This document shows positions 51,031 through 60,304 of a stretch of DNA of 64,000 nucleotides, piece by piece. Each line of letters begins with the position of its first letter. Position 1 is the first letter of the stretch. A model generated the notes under the pieces. The model did no database searches. It was not told the origin of the DNA and saw only the letters and a program-made list of their open reading frames with translations. The DNA comes from DASUPK01 sp963795665 (GTDB lineage Bacteria > Actinomycetota > Thermoleophilia > Solirubrobacterales > 70-9): contig CAWCIP010000027.1 of NCBI GenBank assembly GCA_963795665.1, forward strand, positions 62,001-126,000, read 5' to 3'. Position numbers and translations under genes: made by a program.

Positions 51031-51634
51031 CGGTGGCGAGGGCCACGGCCTGGGCCAGGGCTTCGTCGCCGTGGAGCAGCGCGCCCGGCTCGGCGCGGGA
51101 GACGAGCGTGCCGTCGGGCGCGTAGCGGCGGTCCACGAACCCTTCCGGGATCGCGGCGAGCCCGGCCTCGCGCGCCGCCGCCAGCAGCTCGCCGCCGGGC
51201 CAGCCGAGGACGGCGAGTCCGGGGTCGATCGCGGCGATCGTCTCGACGACGGCCTGCGCCGTTTCCCGGTCGCGCGTCATCCGGTGGTAGAGCGCGCCGT
51301 GCGGCTTGACGTAGGCGAGGTGGAGGCCGCCCTCGCGCGCCAGCGCCGCCAGCGCCTCGACCTGGTGCCGGACGCCGGTCGCCACCGCTTCGGCGGGCAA
51401 CCCGGTCTCGACGCGCCCGAAGCGCTCGCGATCCGGATAACCGGGATGGGCGCCCGCGGCCAGGCCGAGGTCGCGCGCCAGCGCCAGCGCCGCGCGCATC
51501 GTGCGCTCGTCGCCGGCGTGGGCGCCGCAGGAGATGTTGAGCGACGAGACCGCGCGCGAGATGCCGGAGTCGTCGAAGCCCTCGCCGACGTCGGCGTTGA
51601 GGTCGATCCGCGGCTCCGTCCGCTCGCGGATCAT
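50969..51634 (-). pseudogene. pxpA: 5-oxoprolinase subunit A (LamB/YcsF family), interrupted near the C-terminus
   Basis: 221 residues from ATG at 51634, which overlaps the pxpC stop (ATGA). The LamB/YcsF family body is well conserved: IDLNADVGEGF, SSLNISCGAHAGDERTM, GAHPGYPDRERFGR, YVKPHGALYH, EGFVDRRYAPDGTLVSR. The end (after about residue 203) is replaced by GKSFQVAGKTRRNQEIQRLP, encoded by a repeat element. The missing ~35 C-terminal residues appear 150 bp downstream at the start of the Nudix ORF. With PxpB and PxpC it would cleave 5-oxoproline with ATP. Loss of the conserved HGDxP segment probably inactivates it. Confidence 0.8.
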
Positions 51635-52560
51635 GCCGGCTCCAGCGCCGCGGCGAGGGCGCGTTCCCGCTCGGCGAGCGCCCGCTCGGCGGCGGCGAGA
51701 TCCACGAGCTCGAAGCGCACCTCGTCGCCCGGCGCCAGGTGGGCGAGCCGACCGGCGTCCGCTTCCACGACCTGCGCGATCCACGGATAGCCGCCCGTGA
51801 CCGGCGCGTCCACTCCGAGGACGATCGGCTCGCCCGAAGGCGGCAGCTGGACCGCGCCGGGCAGGATCCCCTGCGATCTCATCTCGACCGGCGTCGCGAG
51901 AGTCACCGGCGAACCCTCCAGGCGGATCCCCCGGCGGTCCGAGTGCGCGCCGACCGTGAACGTGCGGCCGGCGAGCCGCTTCGATCCCATCCCGGCGACA
52001 AGTCTCTCATCGGGTCCGGGGACGATCCGGAGCACGGGCTCCACGAGTCGCTCCAGGAAGCCGGGAGCGACTCGGCGCCACGGAGCTCCCGGGCGCACCG
52101 GCCGAAACTCGAGGCGGTCCCCCGTCCGCAGCGCCCGCCCCTGAGGGCCGCCGAAGCCCGCCGAGATCTCGGTTGCCGAGCTGCCCAAGCGGGGCTCGAC
52201 CGAGAGGCCCCCCGCGACCGCCAGCCAGGCCCGGACGCCGCCCCGTGCTCCGCGCATCCGCAGCGTCCCGCCGGGCCCGACCTCGAGGCGCTCGGCGGCG
52301 GGCGCCGCCCGGCCGTCCAGCTCGCACTCGAAGGGAGCGCCGACCCAGGCCACCACGGCGGGCTCGGAGAAGCGCAGCGCCGGTCCCGTGAGGGTGATCT
52401 CGAGCAGGGCCGCGCCGTCGGGGTTCCCGACCAGCCGGTTGGCCACGCGTGCGCTCCAGGGATCGAAGGCGCCGCCGGACGGCACGCCGCTGGCCCGCCA
52501 TCCGGTCCGCCCGAGGTCCTGAACGGTGGTCAGGGCGCCGGCGCGCAGCACCTCGATCAC
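51631..52560 (-). CDS. pxpC: 5-oxoprolinase subunit C (KipA/biotin-dependent carboxyltransferase family)
   Basis: 309 residues from GTG at 52560, overlapping the pxpB stop (GTGA); the long upstream ORF is rejected. Family motifs: VLRAGALTTVQDLGRTGWRASGVPSGGAFDPWS, VANRLVGNPDGAALLEITLTGP, GIRLEG, SQGILPGAVQLPPSGEPIVL and TGGYPWIAQVVEAD. This is the KipA half of the KipI-KipA pair. It acts with PxpA and PxpB to open 5-oxoproline to glutamate. Coupled to both neighbours. Confidence 0.93.
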   Translation of the reverse strand: MIEVLRAGALTTVQDLGRTGWRASGVPSGGAFDPWSARVANRLVGNPDGAALLEITLTGPALRFSEPAVVAWVGAPFECELDGRAAPAAERLEVGPGGTLRMRGARGGVRAWLAVAGGLSVEPRLGSSATEISAGFGGPQGRALRTGDRLEFRPVRPGAPWRRVAPGFLERLVEPVLRIVPGPDERLVAGMGSKRLAGRTFTVGAHSDRRGIRLEGSPVTLATPVEMRSQGILPGAVQLPPSGEPIVLGVDAPVTGGYPWIAQVVEADAGRLAHLAPGDEVRFELVDLAAAERALAERERALAAALEPA

Positions 52561-53348
52561 CGGCACGCGACGAACCTCACCCGGTCGCCCGCGGCGAGGC
52601 GCGAGGGCCGCGCCGCGGCGGCGTCGAAGAGCCGCGCCTCCGGGTCCGCGAGCCGGCCGATCAGGCGCCAGCCGCCGGGCGTCGCCGACGGGTAGACGGC
52701 CGAGAACGCTCCTGCGATCGCCACGGATCCCGCCGGCACCCGGGTGCGCGGCGACGCGAGGCGCGACACCTCGAGCTCGGCCGGCAGTCCGAGCAGGTAG
52801 CCGAAGCCGGGCGAGAAGCCGACGAAGGCGACGAGGAAGCGCGCGCCCGAGTGCAACTCGACGACCCGCTCGGGCGCGAGCCCGGTCTCGCGCGCAACCG
52901 CCTCGAGGTCCGGGCCCTCCTCGCCGCCGTAGCGCACCTCGAAGACGTGCTCGGCTGCGGAACCGGAAACGGCATCCACATCCATACCAAGACCAAGACC
53001 AAGAAGACCAAGACCAAGACCAAGACCAAGACCAAGACCAAGACTTCCATAGATGGAAAGACTCGGGATTTCGGCCTCGAGGTCCAGTCTCGCCGCCTCG
53101 ACGTCCCGTGCGCGAGCCTCCCGCGGGAGCACGACGAGCAGGTTTCCCGCGCCGGGAACCCATTCCCCCCTAAACAGAAAGTCTTTGTCTTTGGTGTCTG
53201 GCTTGCGCGCCCTCAGGGCGCGCACGAGGGCGTGGGTCCGGGCGACGGCGGTCGCGAGGTCGTCGTCGTGGAAGCGGACCAGGAGAGCGCGCTCGGCGAC
53301 GCGCAGGATCTCGAAGGTCCCCGCCGTGGTGGCGGGCGTCTCCTTCAC
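52557..53348 (-). CDS. pxpB: 5-oxoprolinase subunit B (KipI family) with two in-frame repeat inserts
   Basis: 263 residues from GTG at 53348, overlapping the MFS stop. Core motifs: ALLVRFHDDDLATAVARTHALVRALRA, VPGAGNLLVVL, YGGEEGPDLEAVARETGL, FLVAFVGFSPGFGYLLGLP, RVPAGSVAIAG and TPGGWRLIGR. Compared with the family there are two extra stretches. One is ~12 residues (DTKDKDFLFRGE, ~50-61). The other is ~35 residues centred on a run of alternating Gly-Leu (~98-123), both encoded by AAGAC-family repeats. The frame is kept through both. They lie in loops, so the protein may still fold. Confidence 0.88.
   Translation of the reverse strand: MKETPATTAGTFEILRVAERALLVRFHDDDLATAVARTHALVRALRARKPDTKDKDFLFRGEWVPGAGNLLVVLPREARARDVEAARLDLEAEIPSLSIYGSLGLGLGLGLGLGLLGLGLGMDVDAVSGSAAEHVFEVRYGGEEGPDLEAVARETGLAPERVVELHSGARFLVAFVGFSPGFGYLLGLPAELEVSRLASPRTRVPAGSVAIAGAFSAVYPSATPGGWRLIGRLADPEARLFDAAAARPSRLAAGDRVRFVACR
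52986..53062 (+). repeat. GACCAA hexamer tract and AAGAC core inside pxpB
   Basis: About ten tandem copies of the hexamer GACCAA (52986-53044) lead into CAAGACTTCCATAGATGG and AAAGACTCGGG (to 53066). On the coding strand the hexamers give the Gly-Leu run. Confidence 0.8.
53163..53200 (-). repeat. AAGAC-family repeat inside pxpB, second copy
   Basis: On the minus strand: CCAAAGACAAAGACTTTCTG, then TTTAGGGGGG. Nearly the same as the copy at 2499-2530. In frame with pxpB. Confidence 0.7.
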
Positions 53349-54607
53349 GCTTCGACCTCCGCCAGGTCCACGCCGCGCGTCTCGGGCAGCAACGCCACCA
53401 GCGCCGCGCCGGCGGCGAAGAAGGCCGCGGTCGCCGCCAGGGCGCCGGCCAGGCCCCGGGCGTCGGCCAGGGCGCCGATCACGGTCGGCGCCGCGGCCGA
53501 GATGGCCCGCCCTGCGTTGTAGCAGAGTCCCTGCGCGGTGGCGCGCAGCGCCGTGGGGAAGAGCTCGGCGAGCTGGGCGCCGAACAGGCTGAAGTAGCCG
53601 TGGCCGAAGAAGCCCACCGGAGCGGCGAGAAGGAGCAGTCCGCCCGGGGAGCGGGCCAGCGAGCCGAAGGCGACGACCAGCGCCGCGGCGGCGACGAGAT
53701 AGGCGGCGAACGCCCGGCGCCGCCCGAAGCGATCGGCGGCGTAGCCGAACGTCACGTAGCCGAAGAACGCGCCGATCTGCATCGGCGCGATCCAGGCCGC
53801 CGAGCGCACCAGGCCGAGGCCCGCGCCCCCGGCCGACACCGGCCCGGCGAGGAACGACGGCATCCAGGTGAAGAACCCCCAGTAGCCGAACATCACGGCG
53901 CTCGACAGCGCGGTCGCGACCAGGGTCCGCCCCACGAGCGGCGGCTTCAGGAGCGCGGCGAGAGTGGACAGCACCGAACGGCGGGCGGCGGCGCGGAACA
54001 TCCGCGGCTCCTCCAGCCGGCGCCGGATCCAGAGCACGAGGAGCGCGGGCGCCACGCCGAGGGCGAACAGCGCCCGCCAGCCGAGCGTCGGCAGGACTAC
54101 TGCCGCGGCCAGCGTCGCGCCCAGGTAGCCCACCGCCCAGCCCGACTGCATCCAGCCGATCGCCTTGCCCCGGTGCTCGGCCGGGACGCTCTCGGCGACC
54201 AGCACGGCCCCCGCCGACCACTCGCCGCCCAGGCCGAGCCCGAGCAGCGTCCGCCAGGCCAGCAGCTCGCCGACCGACGACGAAGTCGCGGTGCCGAGCG
54301 ACGCGATCGAGTAGATCAGGATGGTCAGCGACAGCGCCCGCTTGCGGCCGATCCGGTCGGCCAACGCGCCGAAGGCCACTCCGCCCACCGCCGACGAGAG
54401 CAGCGCCGCGGTGGCGAGCATCCCGGCGGCGCCCGCGTCGAGGTCGAAGGCCCGGCGCAGCGTCGGGATCGCGAGCAGGTAGAGGACGAAGTCGAAGGCG
54501 TCGAGCGTCCAGCCGGCGAAGGCTGCGACCAGCGCCCGGCGGCCGGCGGGCGACACTTCGTCCAGCCACCCGAGCCACCCCCGCGGACCGCCCGTGCCCG
54601 CGTTCAA
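53345..54607 (-). CDS. MFS transporter of the oxoprolinase operon
   Basis: 420 residues with 12 hydrophobic segments. The loop 2-3 motif is GALADRIGRKRAL and the loop 8-9 counterpart is GYAADRFGRRRAF. WTLDAFDFVLY at TM1 and GLGGEWSAGAVLVAES in TM4 place it in the metabolite:H+ symporter-like or sugar porter-like part of the MFS. Operon order MFS-pxpB-pxpC-pxpA with overlapping starts and stops suggests that it imports 5-oxoproline or a related organic acid; this is inference. Confidence 0.88.
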   Translation of the reverse strand: MNAGTGGPRGWLGWLDEVSPAGRRALVAAFAGWTLDAFDFVLYLLAIPTLRRAFDLDAGAAGMLATAALLSSAVGGVAFGALADRIGRKRALSLTILIYSIASLGTATSSSVGELLAWRTLLGLGLGGEWSAGAVLVAESVPAEHRGKAIGWMQSGWAVGYLGATLAAAVVLPTLGWRALFALGVAPALLVLWIRRRLEEPRMFRAAARRSVLSTLAALLKPPLVGRTLVATALSSAVMFGYWGFFTWMPSFLAGPVSAGGAGLGLVRSAAWIAPMQIGAFFGYVTFGYAADRFGRRRAFAAYLVAAAALVVAFGSLARSPGGLLLLAAPVGFFGHGYFSLFGAQLAELFPTALRATAQGLCYNAGRAISAAAPTVIGALADARGLAGALAATAAFFAAGAALVALLPETRGVDLAEVEA

Positions 54608-54614
54608 ACCGCGA

Positions 54615-55340
54615 TCACGCGCCCGGGGTCCACTTCCGCCCGGGGACCAGCTCGACGACCTCGGTCGCCTCCCCCAGCGTCTCGAGCTCCGCCGCCAGCG
54701 CGGCCGGCGTGCCGGTGAGCACCGGGAAGGTCCCCCAGTGGATCGGCACGACCCGCCGCACGCCCAGCAGCCGGCAGGCGCGCGCGGCCTGCGCCGGGCC
54801 CATCGTGAAGTGGTCGCCGATCGGCAGGAAGGCGACCTCGGGACGGTACAGCTCGCCGATCAACGCCATGTCCCCGAACAGAGCCGTGTCCCCGGCGTGG
54901 TAGAAGGCGAAGCCGTCGGCGGCGCGGACGACGTAGCCGCAGGCCAGCCCGCCGTAGACCAGCCTGCCGCCGTCCGTGAAGCTGCTCGAATGGTCGGCCC
55001 GGACCTGCGTGATGCGCAGGCCCAGCTGCTCCTGGGTGCCGCCGAGGTTCATGCCGGCGGTCCTGGCGACCCCCTGCGACTCGAGCCAGCCACAGAGGTC
55101 GTACTGGGCGACGACGGTGGCGCCGTGCCTCTTCGCCAGGGCCACGGCGTCGGCCATGTGGTCGGAGTGGGCGTGGGTGAGCAGGATGAGATCGAGCCGA
55201 TCGAAGCGGCGCGCCTCGGCCGGACAGGAGGGATTCTGCTCGAGGAAGGGATCGACGAGCACGACCTCGCCTCGGGGCAGGTCGCAGCGGAGGCTGGCGT
55301 GCCCGAGCCAGGTGAACGTGAGACGACTGCGTGGCGTCAC
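54615..55340 (-). CDS. Metallo-beta-lactamase-fold hydrolase (UPF0173 family)
   Basis: 241 residues, GTG start. UPF0173 (YtkL) signature: FTWLGHASLRCDLPRGEVVLVDPFL, the metal motif LTHAHSDHMADAVALA, GMNLGGTQEQLGLRITQVRADHSSS, FYHAGDTALFGDM, IGDHFTMGPAQAARA, and the final HWGTFPVLTG. These cytosolic enzymes have no settled substrate. It ends 7 bp past the MFS start, so it may belong to the oxoprolinase transcription unit. Confidence 0.93.
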   Translation of the reverse strand: MTPRSRLTFTWLGHASLRCDLPRGEVVLVDPFLEQNPSCPAEARRFDRLDLILLTHAHSDHMADAVALAKRHGATVVAQYDLCGWLESQGVARTAGMNLGGTQEQLGLRITQVRADHSSSFTDGGRLVYGGLACGYVVRAADGFAFYHAGDTALFGDMALIGELYRPEVAFLPIGDHFTMGPAQAARACRLLGVRRVVPIHWGTFPVLTGTPAALAAELETLGEATEVVELVPGRKWTPGA

Positions 55341-55453
55341 GGCGGCACCTCCTCACCCGCGGTGGAGCGTCGCGCGGGCAGCGGCCTCGATCCTAACGCC
55401 GCTGCCCCGTCTCGGACGGCTAGAATGAGTCTTTCCGCTACCCGGGAGGGGAC

Positions 55454-55921
55454 ATGACGAAGTGGATCCTGTTCGTGCACGTGCTGTCGGCGATGTGGCT
55501 CGCCACGGGCGCCTTCGGCGGCGCGATCGCGCGCGCCCAGGGGCGCAAGGCGCTCGATCTGCCGGGCAAGGTGGCCGCGCTGCGCATGGGCGTGCGCATG
55601 GGCTCGGTCTTCGGTCTCCCGGGCGCGCTCGCCGCCGGCCTGACCGGTCTGTCGCTGCTCGACCCGATGGGCTTCGACTTCCGCCCCGGCTGGGTCCACG
55701 TCTCGCTTGCGATCTGGCTCGTGATCCTCGGCTTGGTCCTGCTCTATCTCCGGCCGCGGGCCAAGCGCATGCTGGCCGCCGCCGAGGACTCCCTCGCCGC
55801 CGGCGCGCCCAACGACGAGCTCAAGCTCCTGGCGTCATCGAAGCTCGCCCGCGCCCTGGCCGACCTGCCCGCGCTCGGCGTCGTCGCTCTGGTCCTGCTG
55901 ATGGTGCTGAAGCCGTTCTAG
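55454..55921 (+). CDS. Small integral membrane protein (DUF2269-like)
   Basis: 155 residues from ATG with GGGAGGGG upstream and a TAGAAT box at 55421. Four predicted transmembrane helices: WILFVHVLSAMWLATGAFGG, SVFGLPGALAAGLTGLSLL, VSLAIWLVILGLVLLYL and LADLPALGVVALVLLMVLKPF. The first helix with its His and the following Gly-rich turn resemble DUF2269 proteins. No function known. Convergent with the second OmpP1-type gene. Confidence 0.7.
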   Translation: MTKWILFVHVLSAMWLATGAFGGAIARAQGRKALDLPGKVAALRMGVRMGSVFGLPGALAAGLTGLSLLDPMGFDFRPGWVHVSLAIWLVILGLVLLYLRPRAKRMLAAAEDSLAAGAPNDELKLLASSKLARALADLPALGVVALVLLMVLKPF

Positions 55922-55928
55922 GAGAACC

Positions 55929-57287
55929 TCAGAACCTCACGACGCTCGACAGCACATAGGCGTCGCGGTACTTGGAGAAGTCGGCGGCGAGGTCGAACTG
56001 CCAGCGCGCGCCGACGGTCAGGCCGAGGCCGGCGGTGCCGTGCCACTCGTCGCCGATCGGGGTCGAGAACAGCGCCACCGCCACCTCTTCGCGCGCGTTC
56101 GGCGCGCCGACCAGTCCGCCCTGGTAGCGCAGCGAGTGCTGGTGCTCCTTCCAGGCTCCGACCCGGAAGGCCAGCGCGTGCTCGGATCCCGCGCGGCTCA
56201 GCGCCTCGATTCCGAAGTGGACGTCGCCGGCGTCGGAGATCGTGTACGCGCTCGGATCGGTGCGCACGGTCAGGCTGTTTTTCAGGCCGTCGAGCAGCTG
56301 CGAGTACTCGATCCGGTCGTACTGGACCGACGCGGTGACCCGGTCGTTGAGCGCGTAGGCGACGCCGAGAGAGTAGACGTCGGGGACCTTGAACTTCGTG
56401 CGCCCCGACAGCGAGGGCACGGGTTCGCCGTTGGGCACGTGGTCCTGGGTGCAGATGTAGGGCCGCGCGCCGGACGGATGCTCGCCGCAGATGAAGGCGT
56501 AGCTGGCGTCGAGGTTCGCGCCACCGCGGTACACCGCCCCGACGCGCCAGTCGCGCGTGGGCCGCCAGAGGATCCCGAGCGTCCCGGCCGGCGCCGTGTC
56601 GTCCCCCGACGCGTGCTGCCCCCAATTCAGGTGCGGGTCGCGGCGGTCGAGCTGGCGCGCCGAGAAGGTCATCTTCTGCGCCGTCACCGCGCCGCCGATC
56701 CACAGCGTCGGCGTCGCCCGCCAGGCGCCGGCGACGCCGTAGACCTCGATCAGCAGGTCGGCCCGGATGTCGCGCGGCGCGAGCGCGCGGTAGTTGCCCG
56801 GACCGTCGATCTGATCCGGCTGCGCGGAGATCGAGAAACGCGTCACCTCGGAGCGGAAGACGCCCACCGACCAGGCGGGCTTCGGGTAGGTGTAGGAGAG
56901 GAACGACAGCCCGGTCGAGCGCGAGGTGTAGCTCGTGTAGGGCGGAAACGCCGCCAGCGAGCCGTCGGGTCCCACCTGGTAGCTGCCCGGACCGTCGGCG
57001 ATCGGGGTCGAGAAGACCTGGTGCCGGATCTCCATCGAGGCCTCGGGCCGCGACAGGTTCAGCAGGCCCGCGGGATTCGAGTACGCCGCCGTCGAGTCGT
57101 CGGCCAGCGCCGTGAAAGCGCCGCCCATGCCCGCGCTGCGCGCGCCCGGAGGGAGGAACGTGTAGGGGAGGTCCGAGTTGACGTCCATGTTGGTGACCTG
57201 GGCGCCGCCCGGAGCCGCAGGTAGCAGGACGCCTGCCGGGACGAAGAGGAGCAGGAGGAGCGGATGGATCGAAGCACGACGGTACAT
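55929..57287 (-). CDS. OmpP1/FadL-like outer-membrane protein
   Basis: 452 residues from ATG at 57287 (GGAGG 6 nt upstream); the ORF start at 57356 lies upstream of the signal peptide and is rejected. The signal peptide ends near GGAQ. The mature part has the FadL-family opening PPGARSAGMGGAFTALADDSTAAYSNPAGLLNLSRPEASMEIR and ends VVRF with the C-terminal Phe. Likely a 14-strand barrel for hydrophobic solutes. It follows the ELWxxDGT protein gene and shares with it a conserved leader motif. Confidence 0.88.
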   Translation of the reverse strand: MYRRASIHPLLLLLFVPAGVLLPAAPGGAQVTNMDVNSDLPYTFLPPGARSAGMGGAFTALADDSTAAYSNPAGLLNLSRPEASMEIRHQVFSTPIADGPGSYQVGPDGSLAAFPPYTSYTSRSTGLSFLSYTYPKPAWSVGVFRSEVTRFSISAQPDQIDGPGNYRALAPRDIRADLLIEVYGVAGAWRATPTLWIGGAVTAQKMTFSARQLDRRDPHLNWGQHASGDDTAPAGTLGILWRPTRDWRVGAVYRGGANLDASYAFICGEHPSGARPYICTQDHVPNGEPVPSLSGRTKFKVPDVYSLGVAYALNDRVTASVQYDRIEYSQLLDGLKNSLTVRTDPSAYTISDAGDVHFGIEALSRAGSEHALAFRVGAWKEHQHSLRYQGGLVGAPNAREEVAVALFSTPIGDEWHGTAGLGLTVGARWQFDLAADFSKYRDAYVLSSVVRF

Positions 57288-57317
57288 CGGAGCCTCCGGG
57301 ACCCGGCAGGGGTCCGG

Positions 57318-57353
57318 CTGCTCTCTCCTACGGAATCCCCGCCGTTGCGGGGA
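57318..57353 (-). promoter_or_regulatory. Conserved leader motif, copy 1
   Basis: Minus strand: GTCCCCGC, then a GCGGGG-type stem partner, GGATTCCGTAGGAGAGAGC. Almost the same sequence lies at 60217-60254, also upstream of a minus-strand gene for an exported protein. The stop codon of the ELWxxDGT gene lies inside it. Possible cis-acting RNA; the class is not recognised. Confidence 0.5.
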
Positions 57354-60113
57354 CACCGCCCCCAGCCGCCGGGTAGACCGCCCAGCGCGACAGGTCCCCG
57401 GTCTCGAAGCCGTCGTAGAAGATCTCGACCGGCGCGGCCCAGAGCTCGCTACCGGTGCCGTCGTCGGCGGAGAAGAAGACGTGACCGTTCCAGGCGACGA
57501 AGGTCCGGTCGGGTGCGTCGGCTTCTGTGTCGATCGGCATGGACGACTGACTCGAACCGGGAGCGATGTCGTCCACCCGATGGGTTCCGGCGGCGGTTCC
57601 GTCGCTGACCCAGGGCTCGCAGCCCGTCGCCGCTTCGCAGGCGGCGAAGTAGAGCCGGTCGCCGATCGCGACGAGACCGTGCGGGACCGACGAGAAGGCG
57701 CCCGGATCGATGTCCTTCACCAGCCGGGTTCCGGCGCTCGTGCCGTCGCTCGACCACAGCTCGCAGCCCTTCGACGGGCCGCAGGCCGGGAAGAACAGCC
57801 GGCCACCCATCACCGCCAGCTCCGCCGAGACCGTGCCCGGGCCCGTGCTCCAGCAGCCGAAGCCGCGCACCTGCCAGGTTCCCCCGAGGGTCCCGTCGCT
57901 GCGCCAGAGCGCGCAGCTGCGATCCGCCAGGATGTCGAAGAAGTAGAGGACGCCGCCCAGGTTGGCCTGCGCGATCGGCGCCCACGCCGGCCACGCCTCG
58001 AGGTCGGGCGCGAGCTCCCGGAGCAGCAGCACGTCGCCCGTGCCGGGATCCAGCCGGTAGAGCCCGCGGCCGACCCGGAACGCGACCGAGCCCCGGTCCG
58101 GATCGAGCGGCGCGATGCCCCGCGGCTCCCCCTCCCGGGTCGCGATGCCGAGATCGCGCGGGAACGTGGTCGGCGCGGTGCCCGAGCTCTGCCAGAGAGT
58201 CCACCCGGTGCCGCTCGCCCCGCGCAGCCAGAGCGTGCCGAAGACGTCCACCGCCTCGGGAGGATCGCCCACGTCGATGGCGCGGAGGTACCGCGTTCCT
58301 CCGGAAGTCCCGTCGGTGCGCGAGAGTCCGTCGAAGTAGACGAGATCGCCGGCCCGCGTCACCGGCGAGGCGCAGCCAGCGGCGATCTCGGTCGCGACAT
58401 CGCCGTCGGTGCGGAAGAGAGCGCCGCGACGAGCAGAACGCGAGCTCGCCGTCCGGAAGCGCCGCCGAGTCCCCGACCCAGACCGGATCGCCGCCCGAGG
58501 TCGTGAGCGGCAGGGTCCCGGCTTCGGTGCCGTCGCTGCGGAAGCCGACGTCGCCGACCTCCGGGCCGGTGTAGGCCTCGAAGACGACAACCGAAGAGCC
58601 CGCGGCGAGCTCGGCGGGCGCCGACGAAGAGATCGACGGCGCCGGCAGCGGGACCCGAGCCGTTCCTGCGCGCGTGCCGTCCGTGCGCCAGAGCTCGCAG
58701 AAGTAGCAGCCGATCGGACTGCACGGCCAATACACCATGGGACAGGCGGCCAGCACCCAGGTCCCGCCGGCGGCAACCGCGTGCCCGACCGAGAAGCTCC
58801 TCTCCGGTGTCCTCGGACACGTCGGCCAGCGGTTCGGTCCCCTCCGGAGTTCCGTCCGTCGACCAGAGGCGCCCTCCCAGGTACGGGCCCTGGAAGAACG
58901 AGCCGAAGACGACGGCGCCGCCGACGCGGCTGAAGCCGTTCGGATTCGAGCCTTCGGATCCGGGGAGCGCGTCGACGAGCAGGCGCGTGCCGGCGATCGT
59001 CCCATCGGTCGCCCATGGCTCTGTGCCGTGCACGCCGTCGTCGGCTGCGAAGATCACGCGCCCCCCGGCGACAGCACCCCGGGAGACCACCGCCAAAGTC
59101 CTGAGGAGGCGGGTCCCGGACGCCGTTCCGTCGCTCGCCCAGGCGCCTGAGCCGTTCTCTCCGTCGTCGGCCGCGAAGATCAGAAGGCCCGGGACCGCGC
59201 CGAGAGCCACGGGCGAGGATCCAGCAGCCCCGGGTGCGAGATCGTCGACGGAGACCGTTCCGGAGGCGGATCCGTCGGTCTTCCAGAGCTCCTCGCCGTG
59301 AACGGGGTCCGTCGCGGAGAAGAACAGCGCGCCGGCCGCGATCTCGAACCCGGCCGGATCCCCGCCGCCGGTCCCGGCGGTGATGCTCTTCAGCAGGTAC
59401 GTTCCGGCCGGGTGACCGTCGCTGCGCCAGAGCTCGCGGCCGTGGACGCCGTCGTCGGCGGCGAAGTAGAGCCGCCCGTCGTACACGGCCGCCGCGGGCG
59501 CCTCGTCGCCCCACTCCGGGAAGCTTCCGTCGGGACCGGGCCGGAGATCTAGCACCATCCGGGTACCGCTCGCCGTGCCGTCGCTCTCCCACAGCTCGCG
59601 GCCGTGGACGCCGTCGTCGGCCACGAACAGGAGGAGCTCACCGAGGACGCCCAGCGGCTCCGGCATCGAGCTCGCCGCTCCCGGCTGGACGTCGAGGACG
59701 AGGCGGGTGCCGGGGACGGAGCCGTCGGTCCACCAGAGCTCGTAGCCCGTCGCGGGGGACTCGGCGACGAAGAAGGCGCCGGCGCCGCTCGACACGGCAC
59801 CGAGGACTCCGTGACCCTGTCCGTGGAGGTCGCGCAGCCGGCGCGTCCCCGCGCTCGTGGCGTCGGTGATCCAGAGCTCGCGGACCGGGAGATGGGAGGT
59901 CACGGGCAGGACTCCGCCGACGGCGAGAGCGAGGTCTCCGACCGCAGCGAGCGGCTCGACGTCCACTCGCTGCTCGACCGGGGTGGTGTCGAGGTCCTTG
60001 ACGCGGTAGGCGATGCCGGCGGCCGCAGCCGGGGCCGGGGTCGCGACGGCGAAGGCGAGCAGGCAGACGGTGGCCGGACCCGCCGTGCGGTGGGCTCTTC
60101 GAGAAGGTCTCAC
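57328..60113 (-). CDS. Secreted ELWxxDGT-repeat protein, two frameshifts
   Basis: Intended length 927 residues. A signal peptide (VCLLAFAVATPAPAAAAG) is followed by at least twelve repeats of about 45-65 residues with the core ELWxSDGTxxGTxxVxDxxPG and FxAxDGxHG (for example GRELWESDGTASGTRMVLDLRPG). These are beta-propeller-like units found in large exported proteins. The frame shifts by +1 near 58800 (after PLADVSEDT, continuing RSFSVGHAVAAGGTW) and again near 58425 (after ELAFCSSR, continuing GALFRTDGDVATEI). The last residues are WAVYPAAGGGVPATAGIP. No enzymatic motif; a binding or scaffold role is likely. Whether the shifts are real is unclear. Confidence 0.82.
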
Positions 60114-60216
60114 GGCGAGGACTCCTTCCCCTCCCGAGCCAGGATGGACCCGCCTCCGGTGGGGTGCACCACCCCGGGAGGCGGCAGCCGGGAGCGGGCC
60201 GGCAGACCCGTTCCCC

Positions 60217-60254
60217 GCCGCTCTCTCCTACGGAATCCGCCCGCCGGCGGGGAC
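60217..60254 (-). promoter_or_regulatory. Conserved leader motif, copy 2
   Basis: Minus strand: TGTCCCCGCCGGCGGGC, then GGATTCCGTAGGAGAGAGCGG. It lies about 105 nt before the ATG at 60113. See copy 1 at 57318. Confidence 0.5.
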
Positions 60255-60304
60255 ATCAGGGAAGCTCCGGAGCGGCGCGTCCGGCCGCGGGGCGTCGACG
60301 GGGC

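Noticed and set aside
52986..53044. GACCAA hexamer tract as a possible CRISPR or VNTR locus
   Set aside because: Units are only 6 bp without spacers, so it is a simple sequence tract, not CRISPR. VNTR behaviour remains possible and is covered under the repeat findings.
53060..53160. The facing repeat pair in pxpB as one MITE-like insertion
   Set aside because: The DNA between the two copies encodes conserved PxpB residues (VPGAGNLLVVL and following), so these must be two separate inserts.
57318..57353. Leader motif as a glycine, GEMM (c-di-GMP) or yybP-type riboswitch
   Set aside because: The conserved core bases of those classes, as I remember them, are not present; left unassigned.
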